Shown here one piece after another: positions 7,147-15,153 of a stretch of 15,800 nucleotides of DNA. This stretch comes from Bacillota bacterium (lineage in GTDB: Bacteria > Bacillota > Clostridia > Peptostreptococcales > Anaerovoracaceae): contig JAEEVI010000222.1 of the NCBI GenBank assembly GCA_016287035.1, positions 1 through 15,800 of the forward strand, written 5' to 3'. The translations under genes were made by a program, and so were the position numbers. The notes under the pieces were generated by a model. That model made no database searches, was not told the DNA's origin, and worked only from the letters and a program-made list of their open reading frames with translations. The first letter of the stretch is position 1; every line of letters starts with the position of its first letter.

Positions 7147-7160
7147 GCTCATTCGAGCTC
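7145..7160. other. Small perfect hairpin across the ydbC/addA convergent junction
   Basis: GAGCTC (7145-7150), ATTC loop, GAGCTC (7155-7160): a 6-bp stem readable from both strands that covers both stop codons. No T-run follows on either side, so it is not a convincing intrinsic terminator. It could mark 3' ends weakly or be chance. Confidence 0.3.
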
Positions 7161-10100
7161 GAGGCTCTCTCCCGTGCCGAACAGATAGAGCAGCGCTTCC
7201 TTTACAGCCCTGCCGGTGCACTTTTCGAGCGCCTGGCGGTATAAAGCCAGCTGGGGCATATACGTCCTCCTGAGACGCTCATATGCCTCCTGTTTTTCAG
7301 CTTCATTCACGTAATTCGTTTTATAGTCAACGAGCACGAGCCCGTCATCCTCAGCGAAGAAACAGTCTATGGTCCCCTGCACCATCACGCTGCGCCCTTC
7401 GTACTCCGTCTTTATGGTGAACGGGGTCTCCTTTCTGACGTCCGGGCTCGCGAGGATCCGCTTTCCGAGAGGCGATGAAAAGAACGCGCAGATCTGCGCC
7501 TCGTCCACGGAGGACGCTTCCGCGGCGGTCATTATCCCGCGCGACGCGAGGCCGTCGATAAAGGCCCTCACTTCGCCCGGAGACTTTCCATCGGCTGAGA
7601 ACGGTATATGCTCCATAACGGTATGATATGCCGTGCCGCGCTCCGCCGGAGAGAGCTTTTCCTCCTCCTCGTCCTGAAGACACAGCAGCCTCGCAGGTCC
7701 TCCGCCCGTCCGGCCCGCGCCGTCCTGATGCATCGCTATCTGCGACACGCTGTATTTGCGCTTCTGCGCGGAGAGCCCGGCGTCGGGAGGAACGTAGGAG
7801 AGCAGCTCCGCCGCTTCGGCAGCGTCCTCTTCGCAGCCCGTAAGATCGAATCCCGAGCGGAGAGAACGCTCAAGAGCTTCTCTTGCGGCGCGGCCGGCGG
7901 CCTGCCGCGCCGCGCCGGCCGAAGCGGGCGCGATCCTCACCTTAAGATCCGGGACAGCCGCCAGGAGCATGCCGAGATAAGTCCCCTCAGCGTACGCGGC
8001 GGAAGGGAGCACGTTCCTGCGCTCCTCCAGCTTTTCGGGGCTGCAGTCGCATACTGCAGAAAAGACGAGTATATCCTTGGGCCGCGTGGCGGCCACGTAG
8101 AACACTCTCACGCTTTCAGCGGTATCGTCGCGCTTCTTTCTGCGGCGTATCATCTTCAGAAGACCTGTGTCGGCGCTCAACCTGTTCTCATTATCAACAA
8201 GCGCCGTTCCGACGCCGAGATCCCTGTGGAACTCGGCGCTCATGCCTCTTCCCGTATAAAGATTTTTTCCAAGCCCCGCGACAAGCACGAACGGGAACTC
8301 GAGCCCCTTGCTTTTGTGGATCGTCATTATGCGCACGCAGTCGCTGCCCTCGGCGACGATCTTCGCCTGGCCGAACCGCAGCTTGGAGTCCCTGCCGCTT
8401 ATGAGCTCGATATAAGATATGAAGCCGTACAGCCCGCTGCTGTTCTGCGCCTCGAACTCCGCGGCCTTGTCGACGAGCGCGCGCAGATTAGCGAGGCGCT
8501 GCTCGCCGGCATCCATGGCGGACGCGTAATCGGAATAGCCCGTCGTCACGAGCAGCTCCCATATGAAGTCGGCGAGAGGCGTAAACGCGGCCTTCTCCGC
8601 CCATGCGGCGATCCTGCCGCGGAAGCTTTGACATTTCTCCCTGAGCAGGTCGTCGCTCCCCGACTCCGCGTACATGTCGAACGCCTCGTGATACGGTATC
8701 TTCCGCTGATCGCCGCGGTCCGAGAAGATCCTTATCCGCGCGAGCTCGTCGGCGCAGAAGCCGAAGACCGGAGAGCACAGCACGCCGAGCAGCGGAACGT
8801 CGCGCTTCGGGTTGTCTATCACACGCAGAAGATCGAGGAAGACCTGCACCTCCAGCGCGTCGAAATAGCCCTCGCTGCGGTCGAGATACACCGGTATCCC
8901 CGCCTTCATGAGCGCGTTGTAATACAGCTCGCCGTCGCCTTTGACTGATCTCAGAAGAATGACCATATCGCCGTATCCGAGCGGGCGGACCTTGCCTGTT
9001 ATATCGTCGTATATATCCTTTCCCGCGTATTCGCGTATTATCGCGACAGCGCGCGCGGCCTCCATTTCGGCCGCCTTGAGCTCCGCGACGGCCTCGTCCT
9101 CGATATCGTCGTCCGAAGCAGCCTTGTCCGTGAGATAGAGGACGGGCTCATACCCTATCGGGCCGTCGTACGGACTGCCCTTTTTCAGCGCGGCGTCGTC
9201 ATCGTATTCTATGCCGCAGCCGCGCTCCGTCATGAGGACGGAAAAGACGGAGTTCACGGCGTCCACTACTTCCCTCTTGCTCCTGAAGTTGCTGTTCAGG
9301 TCGACGACGCAGCCGCCGCTGCCGCTCTTGTACGCCTTGTACCGCGACAGGAAGAGCTCCGGCTCAGCCTGACGGAACTTGTAGATGCTCTGCTTTACGT
9401 CGCCTACCATGAAGCAGTTGCCGCCCCGGGCGATCCGTTCGACGAGCGTATCCTGAAGCAGGTTGCTGTCCTGGTATTCGTCGACGAATATGTATTCGAA
9501 CTTCTCGCGGTATTCGGCGCAGACGTCCTCGTTTTCGAGGATCTTCAGCGCGTACCGGCCGCAGTCGCCGAAGTCCATCAGCTTTTCGGCAAGCTTCTTT
9601 TCCGAATATATCTCAAGGTACCGGTACGTAAGCCTGAAGAGCGTCCCGAGCACCGGACGCATGAGCGCCCTCTCCTCGCGCAGGGCTTTAAGGCTGAGCC
9701 CCGCGAACGCGTCGGACGCCTTGTCCAGGAGCTCCTTCGCTGACGACCTGCAGAAGGACACTTTCCCCTTTACGAGATCGTACGGCGCTTTCTCCTCTTC
9801 CTCTTTTTTTGTGGGCAGTATCCTCTGAAATTCGCGCTTTTCCGAAAGAGCGGCAAATCCGGCCTCATACGTCGAAGGATCGTCGAAGAACGACGCCAGA
9901 CGCCTTACGATCTCGAGATTCTCCGCGCATTTGCGCGCGAGCTTGGGCAGAGGCCCCGGAAGATCTCCGGTCCTTCCCGTCAGGATATCCAGCGCCTTTT
10001 CGTAATACGCGCAGGCGTCGGCGAGCATGCTCGCGGTCTCCCCCGCGGCGTACGCGAACCACCCTTCCTCGAGCCCCTCGCCGTTCAGCTGGAGCTCCGT

Positions 10101-10673
10101 GAAGCCCTGCGGGTCCGGCATGTTTCCGAGGAAAGACGCCAGCGAGGATATAAGGTCGCGGACCTTCCCATTGCCGGAGGCATCCGCGTATCTGTCCATG
10201 AAATCCGCGTACGCCGGATCCCCGCCCTCGAAGATCTCCTCCATGAGACTGTCCATAGCAGCCTCCTGAAGGACCGCGGCCTTATTCTCGTCGCAGACGG
10301 AAAGCCCCGGCTCGAGATCTATCACGTGATAATAGCGCCTTATGATCTCCAGCGCGAAAGAATCGAACGTGCTTATGTTCGCCCTGTTCATGAGCGACAG
10401 CTGCGAGCGCAGCATCCTGCGCTCCTGCGGCGAAGCGTCCTCGCGCGCGAGCCGGGCGCTGAGGCTCCTGTATATCTTCTCCTTCATCTCGGAGGCCGCG
10501 GCTTTGGTGAAGGTGAGCACCAGCATTCTGTCGATGGCCGTGCCCTTCTCCTCGATCAGCCGCCTTATGCGCTCCACGAGCACGGCCGTCTTTCCCGACC
10601 CCGCCGCTGCGGAGACGAGCATGTTATTTTCCGTGTTTTCTATCGCTTCGAGCTGCCGTTCCGTCCAGTTCAT
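7149..10673 (-). CDS. addA: ATP-dependent helicase/nuclease subunit A (AddA/RexA)
   Basis: This is the large helicase-nuclease subunit of AddAB, which resects double-strand breaks to a Chi-like site and loads RecA. It is complete at 1174 aa, close to the usual AddA size. Motifs: WTERQ (3-7), Walker A AAAGSGKT (22-29), TFTKAAASEM (54-63), motif II VDEYQDSN (397-404), motif III GDVKQSIYKFRQAEP (424-438), motif V TIHKSKGLEFPFV (784-796), motif VI YVAATRPK (859-866, Arg864). The C-terminal RecB-like nuclease is intact: His1017 in GTAYHTVMEH, Asp1103 in GTID, Asp1116 and Lys1118 in VDYKT. The ATG has GAGGAG 10 nt upstream. AddB, usually encoded just upstream, is absent: the neighbour there is divergent gpmI. 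No AddB fragment is visible in the window. The 3' end is convergent with the ydbC-like gene, 2 nt apart. Confidence 0.96.
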   Translation of the reverse strand: MNWTERQLEAIENTENNMLVSAAAGSGKTAVLVERIRRLIEEKGTAIDRMLVLTFTKAAASEMKEKIYRSLSARLAREDASPQERRMLRSQLSLMNRANISTFDSFALEIIRRYYHVIDLEPGLSVCDENKAAVLQEAAMDSLMEEIFEGGDPAYADFMDRYADASGNGKVRDLISSLASFLGNMPDPQGFTELQLNGEGLEEGWFAYAAGETASMLADACAYYEKALDILTGRTGDLPGPLPKLARKCAENLEIVRRLASFFDDPSTYEAGFAALSEKREFQRILPTKKEEEEKAPYDLVKGKVSFCRSSAKELLDKASDAFAGLSLKALREERALMRPVLGTLFRLTYRYLEIYSEKKLAEKLMDFGDCGRYALKILENEDVCAEYREKFEYIFVDEYQDSNLLQDTLVERIARGGNCFMVGDVKQSIYKFRQAEPELFLSRYKAYKSGSGGCVVDLNSNFRSKREVVDAVNSVFSVLMTERGCGIEYDDDAALKKGSPYDGPIGYEPVLYLTDKAASDDDIEDEAVAELKAAEMEAARAVAIIREYAGKDIYDDITGKVRPLGYGDMVILLRSVKGDGELYYNALMKAGIPVYLDRSEGYFDALEVQVFLDLLRVIDNPKRDVPLLGVLCSPVFGFCADELARIRIFSDRGDQRKIPYHEAFDMYAESGSDDLLREKCQSFRGRIAAWAEKAAFTPLADFIWELLVTTGYSDYASAMDAGEQRLANLRALVDKAAEFEAQNSSGLYGFISYIELISGRDSKLRFGQAKIVAEGSDCVRIMTIHKSKGLEFPFVLVAGLGKNLYTGRGMSAEFHRDLGVGTALVDNENRLSADTGLLKMIRRRKKRDDTAESVRVFYVAATRPKDILVFSAVCDCSPEKLEERRNVLPSAAYAEGTYLGMLLAAVPDLKVRIAPASAGAARQAAGRAAREALERSLRSGFDLTGCEEDAAEAAELLSYVPPDAGLSAQKRKYSVSQIAMHQDGAGRTGGGPARLLCLQDEEEEKLSPAERGTAYHTVMEHIPFSADGKSPGEVRAFIDGLASRGIMTAAEASSVDEAQICAFFSSPLGKRILASPDVRKETPFTIKTEYEGRSVMVQGTIDCFFAEDDGLVLVDYKTNYVNEAEKQEAYERLRRTYMPQLALYRQALEKCTGRAVKEALLYLFGTGESLELE

Positions 10674-10696
10674 AAACTTGCTTCTCCTCGTGATTT

Positions 10697-10702
10697 ATTA
10701 TA
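10697..10702 (-). promoter_or_regulatory. -10 element of the addA promoter
   Basis: A perfect TATAAT is read on the minus strand 24 nt before the addA ATG, giving a leader of about 17 nt that carries the GAGGAG ribosome binding site. The best -35 is poor (CTATCA at 18 nt), and it overlaps the -10 region of the opposite gpmI promoter. Confidence 0.6.
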
Positions 10703-10720
10703 CACCTGGCCGCCGGTTTA

Positions 10721-10729
10721 TGATAGAAT
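10721..10729 (+). promoter_or_regulatory. Extended -10 promoter of gpmI
   Basis: TGATAGAAT: TG plus one base, then TAGAAT (5 of 6 to TATAAT), ending 27 nt before the ATG. Transcription from near 10736 would leave a short leader that includes GAGGAGG. No good -35 is seen, which is typical for extended -10 promoters. An overlapping alternative -10, TATGAT, lies at 10719-10724. Confidence 0.5.
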
Positions 10730-10738
10730 ATGACACTC

Positions 10739-10745
10739 GAGGAGG
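10739..10745 (+). promoter_or_regulatory. Ribosome binding site of gpmI
   Basis: GAGGAGG is 11 nt before the ATG at 10757. It lies inside a longer reading that begins at an ATG at 10730. That longer start has no ribosome binding site and overlaps the predicted -10, so 10757 is preferred. Confidence 0.75.
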
Positions 10746-10756
10746 CAAAAGAACCG

Positions 10757-12289
10757 ATGAACAAAAGACCTGTAATGCTCCTTATAATGGACGGTTTCGG
10801 GCTCGCGCCCGAAGGCCCCGGAAATGCCATATACGCGGCGAGGACGCCGAATCTGGACAGACTCTTTAAGGAACGCCCGCACACAAGTCTCAACGCTAGC
10901 GGACGCTCCGTCGGACTTCCCGAAGGACAGATGGGCAACTCCGAGGTCGGACATACCAACATGGGCGCCGGACGCATAGTCTGGCAGGAGCTTTCAAAAA
11001 TAAGCAACAAGATCGCCGACGGCAGCTTTTTCGATAACGCCGCGCTGCGCTCCGCCGCGGAGCACGTAAAAAAGAACGGCAGCGCCCTTCACATATTCGG
11101 GCTGATGTCAGACGGAGGCGTGCATTCGCACATCGAGCACATAAAGGGCGCCTGCGAGCTCGCGAAGCGCTGCGGCATCGACAAGGTCTGGGTGCACTGC
11201 TTTATGGACGGAAGGGACACCCCGCCCAGATCCGGCGAGAACTACGTGCGCGAGATGGAAGAGTATCTGAAGGAGCTCGGAACGGGAAGGATCGCGAGCG
11301 TCATAGGAAGATACTACGCGATGGACCGCGACAAGCGCTGGGACCGCGTAAAACTGGCCTACGACGCGCTCACGGCCCCTGCCTCCGCGGACCTGAGCAG
11401 CGGCAGCGAAGCCGTCGCGCAGGCCTACGCGGCGGACGAGACGGACGAATTCATCAAGCCGCGCGTTTGCTGCGGCTTCGGCGGCATAGGAGACGGCGAC
11501 GCCGTCATCTTCTGCAACTTCAGGCCCGACCGCGCCAGGGAGATAACGCGCGCCTTCGCGGACCCCGGCTTCGACAGCTACGGCTTTGCGAGAGAGCGCG
11601 TCGTAAAGGATCTCTGCTACGTCTGCATGACGCAGTACGACGCTACGATCCCCAACGTGCTCGTCGCGTATCCTCCGGAAGAGCTGAAGAACACGCTCGG
11701 AGAATACGTATCCTCGCTCGGCAGGACGCAGCTGCGCATCGCCGAAACGGAAAAATACGCCCATGTGACGTTCTTCTTCAACGGCGGCATAGAGCAGCCC
11801 TACGAGGGAGAAAAGCGCGTACTGATCGCGTCTCCCAAGGTCGCGACCTACGACCTCAAGCCGGAGATGAGCGCCTTCGAGGTGACGGACAAAGCCGTCG
11901 GGGAGATAGAAAACGGAGAGCTCGACATGATAATAATGAACCTCGCCAACTGCGACATGGTCGGCCACACCGGAGTGTTCGCCGCCGCGGTCGCCGCGGT
12001 CGAGGCTGTCGACGAATGCGTCGGAAAGATAGTGTCGGCAATGGAAAAGACAGGCGGAGATCTGCTGATAACGGCGGATCACGGCAACGCGGACGAGATG
12101 CTCGACGGAGAAGGGAACGTCGTGACGGCCCACTCCACGAACCCTGTCCCGCTCATCTACGTCGGTCCGAAGGATATAAAGCTGTCGGACGGAGGCGCGC
12201 TCTGCGACCTGGCGCCGACGATGCTTCAGCTGATGGGGCTCGAAGCGCCGCGGGAGATGGAGGGAAGGAGCCTCATCGCGCGGCCATAG
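10757..12289 (+). CDS. gpmI: 2,3-bisphosphoglycerate-independent phosphoglycerate mutase
   Basis: This cytosolic glycolytic and gluconeogenic enzyme interconverts 3- and 2-phosphoglycerate through a phosphoserine intermediate and two Mn2+ ions. It is 510 aa, the standard length. All alkaline-phosphatase-superfamily ligands are visible: Asp12 in MDGFG, catalytic Ser62 in GNSEVGH (60-66), Asp400 and His404 in NCDMVGHTG, Asp441-His442 in ADHGN, and His459 in TAHSTNPVP. The phosphotransfer-domain motifs GLMSDGGVHSH (115-125), FMDGRDTPP (149-157) and FCNFRPDRAREITRA (252-266) are also present. The gene stands alone, divergent from addA. It is not next to other glycolytic genes such as tpiA or eno within this window. 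Its last 17 nt overlap the end of the convergent COG2509 flavoprotein gene, so no terminator separates the two. Confidence 0.97.
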   Translation: MNKRPVMLLIMDGFGLAPEGPGNAIYAARTPNLDRLFKERPHTSLNASGRSVGLPEGQMGNSEVGHTNMGAGRIVWQELSKISNKIADGSFFDNAALRSAAEHVKKNGSALHIFGLMSDGGVHSHIEHIKGACELAKRCGIDKVWVHCFMDGRDTPPRSGENYVREMEEYLKELGTGRIASVIGRYYAMDRDKRWDRVKLAYDALTAPASADLSSGSEAVAQAYAADETDEFIKPRVCCGFGGIGDGDAVIFCNFRPDRAREITRAFADPGFDSYGFARERVVKDLCYVCMTQYDATIPNVLVAYPPEELKNTLGEYVSSLGRTQLRIAETEKYAHVTFFFNGGIEQPYEGEKRVLIASPKVATYDLKPEMSAFEVTDKAVGEIENGELDMIIMNLANCDMVGHTGVFAAAVAAVEAVDECVGKIVSAMEKTGGDLLITADHGNADEMLDGEGNVVTAHSTNPVPLIYVGPKDIKLSDGGALCDLAPTMLQLMGLEAPREMEGRSLIARP

Positions 12290-13904
12290 CCCTTTCCGCG
12301 GCGTGGATGCCGTCGACCGCGGCGGACATTATGCCGCCGGCGTATCCGGCGCCCTCTCCCGCGGGATAAAGGCCTTCTATAAAGGAACCGTCAGACGCCA
12401 GCGCCCTCGCGCAGGCGTCTCTTTTTATGCGCACGGGAGACGAGCTCCTGCTCTCCACGGCGTAGATGCCGCTGTCCGGATCGCCGAAGCCCTTGAGTTT
12501 CCTCGCAAGGACGGGGATCGCTTCCTTAAGCGAATCGTAGACGAAGCCGGGAAGGCACGAGGAAAGAGGCGCGGCCGCGCGCGACGCCCTCCTGCAGGAA
12601 CCGGCCGGCTGTCTGTGATCCTCAGCGCCGGCCCCGGCCGGGGGCTCTTCCCCGGGCCCGCTGAAGGCCTGAGCGAGCGTCCAGTAAGGCACTCTTCCGC
12701 CTCCAGCCTTATACGCGAGCTTTTCATATCTCTCCTGGAACGCCGCTCCGGCGAGCGGATGATCAGAACCCAGATCCGAGGTGTACACGTCGCAGAGGAG
12801 CGCGGAATTCGCGAACTCGCCGCTCCTGGCGCGCATGCTCATGCCGTTGGTGACGCAGGCGCCGTCCTCGCACGAGGAATCGACGACCTCTCCGCCCGGG
12901 CACATGCAGAACGTATACACGCCCCTGCCCGACGACGTCCTGCAGCTGAGCTTGTATTCGGCCGGCGATATGCCCAGCTCCCGCGCCGGGGCTCCGTACT
13001 GAGCCTCGTCTATCAGCCGCTGGGGATGCTCGATGCGCACGCCCATCGAGAACTGCTTCTGCTGCAGCATGAGCGACTTTTCGAGCAGCATCGCGAAGCT
13101 GTCGCGCGCGCTGTGCCCGATCGCGAGTATGAGCGTGTCCGTCTCGATCATCCCGCTTCCGTTGACGGTAACGGAGCGGAGCTTTCCGCCGGATATATCG
13201 ATGTCGGTGAGAACGGAGGAAAACCGCACGTCCCCGCCGAGAGAGATTATCTCGTTCCTGATGTTTACGACGACGTCGCGGAGAACGTCCGTGCCGATGT
13301 GAGGCTTCTGCTTGTAAAGGATATCCCTGGGAGCGCCCGCGAGCGCGAGCGTTTCGAGCACGAAGCTCTTCGCCGGATCGTTTATGCCGGAGGTGAGCTT
13401 GCCGTCCGAAAAGCTTCCGGCGCCGCCCTCTCCGAACTGGACGTTGGAAAGCGGATCCGCGCTCCCGCCGGCCCAGAACCTCTCGACGTCGCGCACGCGC
13501 TCGTCCATGCGGCGGCCGCGCTCGAGCACTATCGGGCGAAGTCCCGCCCTCGCGAGCACCAGAGAAGCGAAGATCCCGCAGGGCCCGAAGCCGCAGACCA
13601 CGGGACGCAGCTCCGCCTTTCTTTCGCATGCCAGCGGCTCGTACACCTCCGTTTTCGCCGGGCCGCATTTATACCTGTTCCGCCTCGCGGCGTCAGCCAC
13701 GAAATCGTCGGGGAGCGAGCTCTCGATATCGAGAGAATAGACTCTGTATATGACCGGCTTTTCCCTGGCGTCGATCGATTCCTTCGCGATCCTTACGGCC
13801 GTGACGCTGCCGGGCGGCAGCCTCAGGCTCTTCTCCGCGAGCCTGCGCAGATCGGAAGACCTGTCCTTCGCGCACTTTTCCTTTATCTCGTGGACGCGTA
13901 TCAT
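12273..13904 (-). CDS. FAD-dependent dehydrogenase/oxidoreductase, COG2509 family
   Basis: A flavoprotein of 543 aa with unknown physiological substrate. After an N-terminal region of about 100 residues comes the Rossmann dinucleotide motif VVCGFGPCGIFAS (102-114), then ERG, then the family signatures FGEGGAGSFSDGKLTSG (157-173), AIGHSARDSF (261-270), YTFCMCPGGEVV (330-341), ESRSSSPVRI (484-493) and YPAGEGAGYAGGIMSAAVDG (513-532), the last binding the FAD end. Residues 415-447 form a Gly/Pro/Ala/Arg-rich stretch that does not look like the usual family sequence at this point. The start is ATG at 13904, overlapping the upstream gene's stop as ATGA, with only a weak AAAGG 10 nt before. This indicates translational coupling to the HI0933-like flavoprotein. 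A longer reading to 14018 runs back into that gene in another frame and is rejected. The 3' end overlaps gpmI by 17 nt, convergent. Confidence 0.9.
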   Translation of the reverse strand: MIRVHEIKEKCAKDRSSDLRRLAEKSLRLPPGSVTAVRIAKESIDAREKPVIYRVYSLDIESSLPDDFVADAARRNRYKCGPAKTEVYEPLACERKAELRPVVCGFGPCGIFASLVLARAGLRPIVLERGRRMDERVRDVERFWAGGSADPLSNVQFGEGGAGSFSDGKLTSGINDPAKSFVLETLALAGAPRDILYKQKPHIGTDVLRDVVVNIRNEIISLGGDVRFSSVLTDIDISGGKLRSVTVNGSGMIETDTLILAIGHSARDSFAMLLEKSLMLQQKQFSMGVRIEHPQRLIDEAQYGAPARELGISPAEYKLSCRTSSGRGVYTFCMCPGGEVVDSSCEDGACVTNGMSMRARSGEFANSALLCDVYTSDLGSDHPLAGAAFQERYEKLAYKAGGGRVPYWTLAQAFSGPGEEPPAGAGAEDHRQPAGSCRRASRAAAPLSSCLPGFVYDSLKEAIPVLARKLKGFGDPDSGIYAVESRSSSPVRIKRDACARALASDGSFIEGLYPAGEGAGYAGGIMSAAVDGIHAAERAMAAR

Positions 13905-15151
13905 TCGCCGGCTGCCTTTCCCGCGGCATATCCGCTCGCGAACGCCCACGTGAGGTTGTACCCTCCGCACGGACCGTCGACGTCGAGCGTCTCGCCGCAG
14001 AGATAGAGCCCCTCGCATATCGTGGACTCCATCGTGCCGGGATCCGCCTGAGAGAGCCGCACTCCGCCGGCCGTCGTCTGCGCGTCCGGCCAGCCCTTCG
14101 TGCCCGTGACGGTGAAGGTGAGCCTCTTGCAGAGCTGCGCTGCCGAAGAGAGCCGCGCGTCAGTGACGTCCTTCATGGGACCTTCGGGATCGATCCCTGC
14201 CCGCCCGAGAACGTACGAGGCGAGCTTGTCGGCAAGCACCGATTCGAGCAGCATGTACGCGCCTTGATCCGAGAAGGCTTCCCTTCTGGACCGCAGCACC
14301 TGAACGAGCTCGCTCTGCTCGTATTCCCAGAGAATATCGCATACTGCCCTGTATGACGCGCCCTCCTCTATCACGAAATTGCGGCTGACGTCCATCACGC
14401 AGATGCCTGAGAGCGAATCTTTAGTGAACTGTATCTCGCCGAAGCTGTCGAACGCCAGCAGGCTGCTGCCCTCTTCGGAGATCTTGAGAAAGCTCACGAA
14501 GCCCTTGCATCTGACGCCGGCTACAGGCGAAAGGTCTTCGGCGCACAGGAGCGGGACGAGCGCCGGTACGGGCTTTTCGACCGAATGTCCGAGGCTTTGG
14601 GCTATCTTGTATCCCCTGCCGTCGCTGCCGAAGCGTATGCCGGCCTTTCCGCCCATGGCGAGGATGAGCCTGCCGGCGGTGACGGTCCTGCCGTCGCCGG
14701 CGCGCAGTACGAAGCGTCCGCCCTTCTTTTCGGCGGAGACCACGTCAAAACCGCATATGATCTCGGCGCCCGCGCCTTCGGCGCTCCTTACGAGAGCCGA
14801 CGCCACGGCCTTCGCCTGGCCGCTTCTGGGATACATGCGGCCGTCCTCCTCTTCGGAATACATGAGCCCCATAGTCTCGAATACGTCGAGGAGCTCTTCG
14901 GGGCCTGCCTGTCCGAACGTGCGCGACACGAAGCTTTCCGCGTCGGATCCGCGGCTGAGATATGAATCGGGCGCCGCCTCGCAGTTGAGGAAATTGCAGC
15001 GCCCGTTGCCTGTAGCGTATATTTTTTTCGCGGGTACGTCGTTCTTTTCGAGCACGACGACAGAACGTCCGCCGCCTGCGGCCGCGTACGCGGCCATGAG
15101 CCCGGACGCTCCGGCGCCCGCAACAGCTATGTCGTAATGATCTTTTGCCAT
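13901..15151 (-). CDS. HI0933/BaiN-like NAD(P)/FAD-dependent oxidoreductase
   Basis: A flavoprotein of 416 aa of the HI0933 (YhiN/BaiN-like) family. Evidence in order: FAD-binding VAGAGASGLMAAYAA (10-24), the strongly conserved KKIYATGNGRCNFLN (42-56), MYPRSGQA (106-113), LAMGGKAG (164-171), QFTKDSLSGICVMDVSRN (241-258) and the C-terminal FAD motif TTAGGVRL, then GLYLCGETLDVDGPCGGYNL (381-400). The physiological reaction of most members is unknown; BaiN itself has been linked to bile-acid dehydroxylation, which cannot be inferred here. The start is ATG at 15151, two residues ahead of the conserved Rossmann region. A longer reading to 15631 is only the shadow of the upstream acidic gene. No strong ribosome binding site is seen, and the gene begins 2 nt after the upstream stop and overlaps the next gene by 4 nt, so all three are probably co-translated. 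Confidence 0.92.
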   Translation of the reverse strand: MAKDHYDIAVAGAGASGLMAAYAAAGGGRSVVVLEKNDVPAKKIYATGNGRCNFLNCEAAPDSYLSRGSDAESFVSRTFGQAGPEELLDVFETMGLMYSEEEDGRMYPRSGQAKAVASALVRSAEGAGAEIICGFDVVSAEKKGGRFVLRAGDGRTVTAGRLILAMGGKAGIRFGSDGRGYKIAQSLGHSVEKPVPALVPLLCAEDLSPVAGVRCKGFVSFLKISEEGSSLLAFDSFGEIQFTKDSLSGICVMDVSRNFVIEEGASYRAVCDILWEYEQSELVQVLRSRREAFSDQGAYMLLESVLADKLASYVLGRAGIDPEGPMKDVTDARLSSAAQLCKRLTFTVTGTKGWPDAQTTAGGVRLSQADPGTMESTICEGLYLCGETLDVDGPCGGYNLTWAFASGYAAGKAAGE

Positions 15152-15153
15152 GT

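Noticed and set aside
10730..10756. Start of gpmI at the ATG at 10730
   Set aside because: It has no ribosome binding site, overlaps the -10 region, and would place the GAGGAGG inside the coding sequence. The family N-terminus fits the ATG at 10757.
13905..14018. 38-residue N-terminal extension of the COG2509 protein
   Set aside because: It is Arg-rich and overlaps the conserved C-terminal FAD motif of the upstream gene in another frame. The ATG at 13904 gives the usual N-terminus and an ATGA junction.
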